From Cloeon dipterum (Eukaryota; Arthropoda; Insecta; Ephemeroptera; Baetidae), in the NCBI RefSeq assembly GCF_949628265.1, contig NC_088788.1:28692335-28756334 (forward strand): a DNA stretch of 64,000 nt. Reading direction: 5' to 3'. Positions 47,014 through 64,000 of the stretch are shown here, in pieces. The notes under the pieces were generated by a model. It worked only from the letters and a program-made list of their open reading frames with translations. It did no database searches and had not been told where the DNA came from. Both the position numbers and the translations under genes were made by a program. Within the stretch, counting starts at the first letter, position 1; every line of letters starts with the position of its first letter.

Positions 47014-50000
47014 CTGATATTGATTAGAAGGTTGCAGGAAAAAAACATTAAAATTGATTAAAAAAATCTGAACTTTCTCAATAAAATAACCATTTTTGAA
47101 TTATCACTTAACATACATATTTCCAGAAAATGACATTTTTTAGTAGCTTAATTTGTAGTTTCTTTTCTGTGACTACATACGTAAATCACAATAAAAAACA
47201 TGTTTTCTAAAGTTTTTATCCTTTGAATAATAACGAAAGGATATAGCTTTATTGAGCATAAAGAAAAAACTTCATGATGCGATATTAATCTAGAGTAATT
47301 TTTATTTTTTCGCAAGAAATCAAACAAGTGGGCTCTTATTTACCAATAATTTTGCAAAATAATATTTTTGCATTTAATCAGGTTTGGAAATTTTTATTAA
47401 TGCATATATTATGCCATCAAAATTCTGCTAAAGTGAGCAATCGCAGACCAATCGTCACAGACTGCTCAAAAAGTAATCAATTGGTTAGTGTGCCAATTTT
47501 AAAAGACACGCTCCTCGCAATAGTCAGTCGGCGAGCACGCGTGTTATTTTAAGTGAGTAGCAACTTAATTAGGCTGGGCGGTCACACTCAGTCAAACAAA
47601 CTTTGTTCGCGGCGCGAGAACGTGCGTAATTGAAGCAAAGGCTGCTGCACGCAGAGCCTCCCGAGAAGGCAAAGCGCGGCGGAGTATGCGTGCACATAAA
47701 TTTCCGTGAATCGTGAAGGAAAATGAGATGATTCGAGGCATGGCCAGCCACATCCTTGGTGAGAGAGAATCGGGGATCACTCAGCGAACAAGCCGCGCCA
47801 ATTATAATATATGGAAGAAGAGAGCAGCCATCCAGCCAGCCGCAGCCGCGCGCGGCTCCTTTTGCATGCGAGAGAAAGAAAAATGAAACATTGCTGTCAG
47901 CACTTCTCATTTTCAATCAGATGAGTGCGCTGTCTGGCATGGCAGCGAGAATGAGCGCAAGTCACTCTCCACAGATTCTCTGCGTGCCTGTCGCCTCTTT
48001 CTCCTTTCGAAATTTCTCGTTGATTTTGGGATCGAATATTTGTTTTAATTGGGTAAAAATGTGCCTGTCTTAAAATCCTGTCAATTAAATGTGGCAGTGT
48101 AATGAGACTGCGTTTTAATCAAGCTTACAATATTATTCCATAATAAAATTATTGTTATCTGTTGACAACTTTTAAGGGGTTCAAAAGTATTTGGAGCCGC
48201 TAGTGGATTGCGATAAAATCCTTATTTTTTAATTATACATTTTAAAAAGCAATAAATTTTAAACGCCGAGCACATTTTAAAGTCTAAAGCAATTGGAGCA
48301 TCCGTGGGCTTTTTATGTGCAGGAATGCATGCATGGGCTAGCAATACTTGTCAGACCAGAGTCTGGTTTTGCAAATTTATTTACGCTGTGCGTCGTAACA
48401 GTAATTTTCAATTGTTGCCGCTCAATTTCCATAAAACTACAATATCTAATTCTGTTAAGAGCCTAAAGGCTGCAATTTTCTTAAATTTTATGAGACACTT
48501 TTTGACGGTGGCTGCAAATTAATTTCCGTCTTATAAAGCACACCTGCATGCAAAAACAAGTAAATATTCACAAAAAGGAAAGTTTAAGTTCTAATGTTTT
48601 TTACTTGAAATTTATTTATAGATTTTTTCAAGACCCATTTGAATTATTTAAATATTTGCCAATTTAAACAAATTATGCCGGCCGAAAGTACTCATTTTAT
48701 TTAAGCAAACATTGATGCCAGAAGAAACTACTTAAATCTGATGCATCAAACAAAGAAGAATCGACATTAACGTCCAAAAGAAAAAAAACCTGACTGACTG
48801 GCCTGTACACATTTTTGACTGACTCGGGTCTGAATGAGTTATAAACTATTATGTAAGGCCATTTACGAGAACAAATAAATTAAAGACACGACACGCTCAC
48901 TCACACACACTGTTTGGCTATGCGCCTGCCGCGCAGTCACGCCCTCGGATCACTGAGACCGTGCAGTGCCCAGCAATACACTTTTATTTCTAGTAAAAAT
49001 CATTAATCATTTTCTAAGACCAAACCTATAGCACCTTTAATCTGTGAGGCAACAAATTTAAAAACGACATGGAGAACGGCACAACGTAAAAAAAACGTTT
49101 TGGCATTGTCTGATCACGTTGAATCAACTTTTAGTGTTGCGGGCCTTCAGTGCACACTCGGTAAATAATAACAATACTCAAGGGTATTTTTGCTTTTGAC
49201 GAATGGTCAACAGTTCCGTGAAAACCCCCACAGTTCAATTTTGCTAGCAGCCATAAATTGTGTTAACTGCAGTGATTTCTACCCAAGCATTTTTTAAATT
49301 GGCAGATAGAAAATTGTTACCGATTGCTACGGAATCACATCATAATATAATATGATTGATTTTGATGTGGGTTGAATTATGAACCCGAGTTAGTTTCCTA
49401 TTTGGGTGAAATGAAATGCGAAGCCAGTTGAATCAGATTTTGTAATTTTGCATTCACATTTCCTGTAGCTTTCGGTAAAAGTAAGGATGAAGTCATTTAA
49501 TATTTTGTGAAAGTTTACTTTTTACATTTTACGCAGACGATTTTTCATCTCTGTGTCAGACCTTTCGAAACTGCAAAGTAGGGACCAGCCATCATAAGCG
49601 TTTGCGAATTTTGAATGTGTAAACCGTTTCATTCACACTTCTTCAGCGTGCAGATGTGTTGGCGAGAATGAGGTGTGCATGGTGTCTTGTTAATTTGTAA
49701 ACACCTCATCATGCATCGCCGCGGGAGGAGAAGTAGTAATTTGCATTATTTATTACACATTTTTTAGCCGCGTTTCAGTATTGCGGCCGTTTTCACGCCG
49801 CATTCGGCGCCTGACCGCAGCCACGCGATCCAACCACGCAAAATTCCTAGAACGCCGGCATTTCTCTCGCGCAGCAGGTGGCACTCTTCTTTTACGCAAA
49901 TTAGGTGCTCGACTGTGGAAAGCAAAATTTTTTGTTGATTGCCATCGATATAAGATGACAGAGTCATTTTTCTAAGTGACATCTTCTTCAACAGTTAGTT

Positions 50001-51956
50001 ATTATGACTGCGACCACGGCTTGAATTTTTAAAGTTGAGTGCGAAATAGGCTGATTTTTTATCAAAGGGATTTGCTTGATGCAAACAACAATTTCTTTCC
50101 GTGCAGCCGCAACCACCAAATTCCAGCGAGAAAGCGAGCCAGCCGTTTTGTCTTTTCCATTTTTTCTCGTGGCCATACTAATCAATCACAACAATTTTCT
50201 GAAGAAACTGCTCTTAGATGAGGGGGACATATTTTGCACTGGACTTTTAGCAATTTAAATTTTATGATTGCTTAAAATTCAAAAATAGAAAATTTTTCTC
50301 TGTTATAACAAAGTTGAATCAGTACAAACAATAATGTTTGGTTTAGTCGCACCCCGTGCAAGTCACGCATATGTAAAGTGTCCAATAAATTTCAGCACTG
50401 TTATCTGGTCACTTCATCTGCGATCGCTACTACAGGCACAGCTACCATATCATTTGGCTCGGCTGTAATAGCCGCGTGGATGAAATTATAAATCGCGTAC
50501 GCACACATACTCATCCCGAAATGGCCTCGAGATGTTTTCTATTGAAATGGCTAGCGTTTTATCTGCCCATGAAATCTGCTCTTCCACTGAACAGCCTGCG
50601 GCAATTTGAATTAATAAAATAAAACGCACGGCCGGCGAGCAGGTTGATTTGGGGGGCAAAGGATCCTCTTATTGAATTCATTAGGCCACGCTGTAGATTG
50701 TAATCGGGCAGCGTGGCCTCCTCTGAGTGCCGCTTCTTTTGCTCTTTGTGATAGAGAGATTAAACGGCGGAGTTGTGCGAAATTGGTTGTTTTTTTGTTT
50801 GCTTTGTAACTGATTTATTTCGTGCTGTTTTTAATTCCAAGCAATATATTTTTGATCGGTTATCTCTTTCGAGATGGGCATGGGCGACCCATATTCGCAA
50901 ATTCAAACACTGCGATGATCTCATATGCTGCAAATTCTGCACAATTTTCGTTTTCCTTGTGTCAAGTGCAAATTATTCTTAGCATTCTTTCATCATTTTT
51001 AATTTCATTAATTGCTATACGAGAAAAGTGGATGGACAATTTCTGGAACTATCAAACCATTCAGATATAAAGCTGTGATAGCTTGTCTATTTTTTATCAA
51101 TAAAATTCGAGAACAACATGATCAAAGACCGTAAATTTATTTTTTCAAGTTCCTTTCTTTTTCTTTAATGCAAATTTACCTGAAGCCCGCGTTTCAAAAT
51201 ATGATCTTGAGAAACATCTGAGAGATTCTGATAAAATCTGTGATTTATCTCTCTCTGAGCGCGCGGGAACCGTTTTTGTTGTTTACCATGCGCCCGACGC
51301 TCTTGCGGTTAGATGGACATTTTCACGACAAGGGCAAGAGGCTAGTTTTTATGTTACTCTAAAATTTAGTGATTCTTGGAATCAAATGGGCAAACAGGAA
51401 TCCTATGCGAACAGGAGAGTCGCCTTTTACCAACTGGAATTCGCAAAATCATTAATAATAAACTGTTAAGCAGGACTCTTGCGTCGGTAATTTTTTAAGT
51501 AAACGTGTAATTTGACTCATTCTGTGTGTGTTTGTCATCAGAATAACCGCAAAAGTCAGGTGGTCGTCAGATTTCAGCTTGCGAAATTATAAAAGAAAAC
51601 ACAGCTAAATTGGAAGACCGAACGTTTGGCGACGTTTTGCGGTGTTCCGCATACTTGTCAAAATAATTTCTCTTTCTTTTCTTCCAGATCATTGACAGAC
51701 ACTTAAAATTTCATCTATGGACAACGCTTGTCACGCATTTTTAGTCCTTGCTGCATATTTATTTTAAGTTGAAATGATCGCTTGTTTATTCAAGCAGTCG
51801 CTATACCTGCTCTTGAACTTGGCACCTTTCTGCTGCCACCGCACGAATCCAACTTAGCCTAATAAGCAGAAACAAAAGCTACTAGTCTCGAAACGCACGG
51901 CATCTTCTGAGAAAAGCACGCTTTCTGCGAAGCCAATTGCATTCTTGCAGCAGAAA
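47014..51956. other. Intergenic region, no gene supported
   Basis: AT-rich with GC-richer patches at about 47570-47900 and 49770-49900. The first has TATA-like sequence at 47804-47815 and open frames on both strands but nothing I can assign. Missing 5' exons of the gene ending at 46632, or upstream non-coding exons of the EMI/EGF gene, could be here. It contains the hairpin at 50683-50719. Confidence 0.55.
50683..50719. repeat. Perfect 11-bp inverted repeat
   Basis: AGGCCACGCTG (50683-50693) and its exact complement CAGCGTGGCCT (50709-50719) are separated by a 15-nt loop. GC-rich stem in AT-rich DNA about 1.3 kb upstream of the EMI/EGF gene. Confidence 0.88.
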
Positions 51957-51962
51957 TATAAA
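51957..51962 (+). promoter_or_regulatory. Putative TATA box of the EMI/EGF gene
   Basis: TATAAA about 90 bp before the start codon at 52049, leaving room for a short 5' leader. The following 80 bp are GC-rich and open. Not proven: the gene may use a more distant promoter. Confidence 0.45.
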
Positions 51963-52048
51963 GTAACTGCACCGCTGTACGCGGCGCCGGATGTTTCTCT
52001 GTTCCTCTCTCGCGTTCACTCTGCCGGCTGCACGTGCCTCGAACTGAA

Positions 52049-62114
<10,066 letters not shown>

Positions 62115-62646
62115 CAACACTGAGGCGTCTTAACTCTTTAACTCAACTAAAAGATGACTGGAGTCAAACCTAATAACGTTCAGCATTGTACTTTACGTAT
62201 CTGATCTATTCACTGCCATACTCCTATGTTTAATTTTAATTTAAGGTGACTTGTATCTTTTGTAATAAAGTGTTGCAAATTACACAGACTTAAAAATTTA
62301 ATCATTGGGTAGCACTGTTCTCAAATAAATTAGGAGCGACAAGGGCCTGTAGGTCACGATAGAAAAACCTATTCTTCATAAAAATTGAGGGACTTTTTTT
62401 TAGCAAAATTTCATCATTAGATCATAATATGGAATTATATTCAAACAGGGGCTGCTAGGGTTATCTCCTAAACGTACTTTTCGCACCATATTTAGGTGTC
62501 ATAAAAGTTAAATGTAATCGAATTAATCTTTAAAAAAATCGCACATATTTTAGTTAAAGCAGTCAATGTTTATTTTACATTAAAATAATATTAACATAAA
62601 AGTGCAGCTATCTTAAGAAGGAAAAAAATAAAAGAGAAGTATGATC
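62115..62646. other. Convergent 3' untranslated regions of the EMI/EGF gene and LLPH
   Basis: About 530 bp between two facing stop codons. Plus-strand AATAAA at 62264-62269 fits the EMI/EGF transcript, and minus-strand AATAAA at 62569-62574 fits LLPH. The two ends are thus about 300 bp apart. Confidence 0.65.
62264..62269 (+). terminator. Polyadenylation hexamer of the EMI/EGF gene
   Basis: AATAAA about 150 bp after the stop codon, followed by a TGT-rich stretch. Confidence 0.6.
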
Positions 62647-63149
62647 TTATCTATGCCTCCTTTTGCCAGGAGCCTTCTTCTTCCCTGAAGCCATCTTCTT
62701 CTTCTCCTTTTTGTTCTTTAACTGCAGCTGCTTAACACGCCTCTTGTTGAACCAAGGAGGGTAATTGCCATCAGCATCCTTCATTGTCTTCTTGTTGTAT
62801 TTTTTGCCGTCAACTTCCATCGAGGTTTCAACTTCTCGAGCCTTTGCAGCTTCCTTTACAGCTTTGGCATTGGTCACTGCATGCGATAACGAAATAACCA
62901 GATTAATATTCGAAGGTTACGAATGTTAACTAATAATTGGGTTAGCCTGTTAAGCTGAACCGTACGTGTATTTCACTTACAAACAACAGTGTCGGACAGT
63001 TGGCTCATGTCGATGCCTTCGCCGCCTTCATTTGTAGAATTTAATATGGCCACGGTTTCCTTCAGTTTCACCAGTTCCTTCTGTCCATTTCGAATCCTCT
63101 TTACGGCACGCATTTTCCTCTTGTGTTTACTTCTCAGACTCTTAGCCAT
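62647..63149 (-). CDS. LLPH: LLP homolog, small basic nucleolar protein
   Basis: Exons 62981-63149 and 62647-62876 on the minus strand, 132 residues and TAA, phase 1 junction closing to Leu. The N-terminus MAKSLRSKHKRKMRAVKR is the family signature (MAKSLRSKWKRKMRAEKR in vertebrates). YNKKTMKDADGNYPPWFNKR is the second conserved block, and the end is a Lys/Arg-rich tail. The human protein is of similar length (about 129). The family is nucleolar and linked to 60S ribosomal subunit assembly; the name comes from the Aplysia learning-associated protein. The intron is only 104 bp. Confidence 0.93.
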
Positions 63150-63916
63150 TTTTCACGCTAAATTAAGGATTTAAATGGAAAATCCAAATGATAACACGCA
63201 GTAAACAACAGACGGACCACGTGTGAAAAACCTAAGCTGAACGAGCTGAAGCTAACGAAAATACGCAAGTCACGTGACCAGACTAAATGCTTTCGAGAAA
63301 ACCGGTATAATTCCAATAAAATCACCGTAACTAAATAATTTTGAACACTTTTCATGAAGGCCAAAAATGAATTAGCGATTTTCTTCATGCGATCAATTTT
63401 ATGTTCTTAATTGGCTCAGTCAATAGCCGTTGTTTGCACTTTAAAAACTGTGTAATAAAATAAAATTGTAATGTTAAGCAATAAGCACACAATGATATCC
63501 ACCCTGAAACCGGTTTTATTTTTGATGACTACCGGCAAGTAAGATGAATGATGATTCAAAATCCAAACAAAAACAGACTGATCAACAAGAAAAGTCATCG
63601 AATCGAACAGCAACAACATAGCGCAACACAGCGTACAGTTACACTAGCTACAGATCAACACAAGAAGTGCCGCACTGCCGCAGGTACCGCTCCTTCTGCC
63701 CTTATGCTTTTGGCCCAGAGTTTAGATCCATTCCCATATATCGAGGCAGTAATCGAGGTTTCCAGCCTACCATTCTAGCTTGTATGTACGTATATATATG
63801 ATAAATGAAAAAAAAATGCATAAAATAACTAACTTAATGTTTTTATGTTTATCATAGAGATTCTAGTGCAGTTGGCAAATAAAGTGACTGGTTGCGTGAG
63901 ATCATTTGTGTTTAAA
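63150..63916. other. Shared 5' region between LLPH and the next gene
   Basis: A divergent spacer of under 800 bp. The LLPH side has two CACGTG hexamers. The right part has a small open stretch (63544-63629) and a possible donor at about 63680 (CCGCAG|GTACCG), which could be a non-coding first exon of the plus-strand gene. Confidence 0.45.
63218..63276. promoter_or_regulatory. Pair of CACGTG E-boxes upstream of LLPH
   Basis: Hexamers at 63218-63223 and 63271-63276, the second inside the 10-bp palindrome GTCACGTGAC. They lie about 70 and 125 bp 5' of the LLPH start codon, a plausible position for Myc/Max control of a ribosome biogenesis gene. Confidence 0.4.
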
Positions 63917-63988
63917 ATGGAAACGGATACGAAGAGGTATAAACTGAAGTACGAAAAAACGAAAAAGATGATTAAAAACTTTGTCTTT
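63917..63988 (+). CDS. First coding exon of a gene leaving the window, possibly TBRG1-like
   Basis: ATG at 63917 opens a 24-residue exon, METDTKRYKLKYEKTKK followed by MIKNFVF, ending before a GTGAGT donor in phase 0. A possible non-coding exon upstream ends in GTGCAG near 63870. The KYKLKY-then-basic-then-VFEN pattern recalls the N-terminal helix of TBRG1-type nuclear proteins, and less closely INO80E, but 24 residues are too few to decide. The rest lies beyond 64000. Confidence 0.45.
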
Positions 63989-64000
63989 GTGAGTATTCGT

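Overview
The window is animal nuclear DNA, almost certainly arthropod and most likely insect. The evidence is multi-exon genes with GT-AG introns, AT-rich non-coding DNA with microsatellites, an invertebrate-type NMDA receptor subunit 2 with a short cytoplasmic tail, and a secreted EMI/EGF protein that looks like the insect relative of EGFL7 (Slowdown). I cannot name the species. Gene models were built by hand by translating exons and requiring intron phases to close. The reading frame is continuous through every junction in the six main models.

Layout. Positions 1-30439 (+): the 3' fifteen exons of an NMDA receptor subunit 2 gene. The visible coding part runs from the middle of the amino-terminal domain to the stop codon (938 residues). 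The signal peptide and first part of the amino-terminal domain are not visible and should lie further 5'. One intron exceeds 8 kb, and (GA)n tracts lie in the non-coding parts. Positions 30440-34849: 3' UTR and intergenic DNA. Positions 34850-41441 (-): three tandem, complete nine-exon genes for prostaglandin reductase 1-like medium-chain reductases (337, 336 and 336 residues) with identical exon structure. Positions 42356-45389 (-): NAF1, the assembly factor for H/ACA ribonucleoproteins (407 residues). Positions 45991-46361: a nearly perfect 186-bp tandem duplication. Positions 46632-47013 (-): two probable 3' exons of an unrecognised gene ending in a PPPY-containing tail. Positions 52049-62114 (+): the EMI/EGF secreted protein (366 residues) with an 8-kb first intron. 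Positions 62647-63149 (-): LLPH, a small basic nucleolar protein (132 residues), convergent with the previous gene. Positions 63917-63988 (+): the first coding exon of a gene that leaves the window, possibly TBRG1-like.

The genes do not form one pathway. They are ordinary housekeeping genes (NAF1, LLPH), a synaptic receptor, a detoxification or lipid-mediator reductase cluster, and an extracellular matrix protein. I found no previously undescribed system. The most interesting points are the altered pore and ligand-contact residues in the NMDA receptor subunit, the mosaic sequence relationships among the three reductase copies that suggest gene conversion, a duplicated 3' intron end in the receptor gene, two perfect-stem hairpins in non-coding DNA, and the orphan PPPY exon pair.
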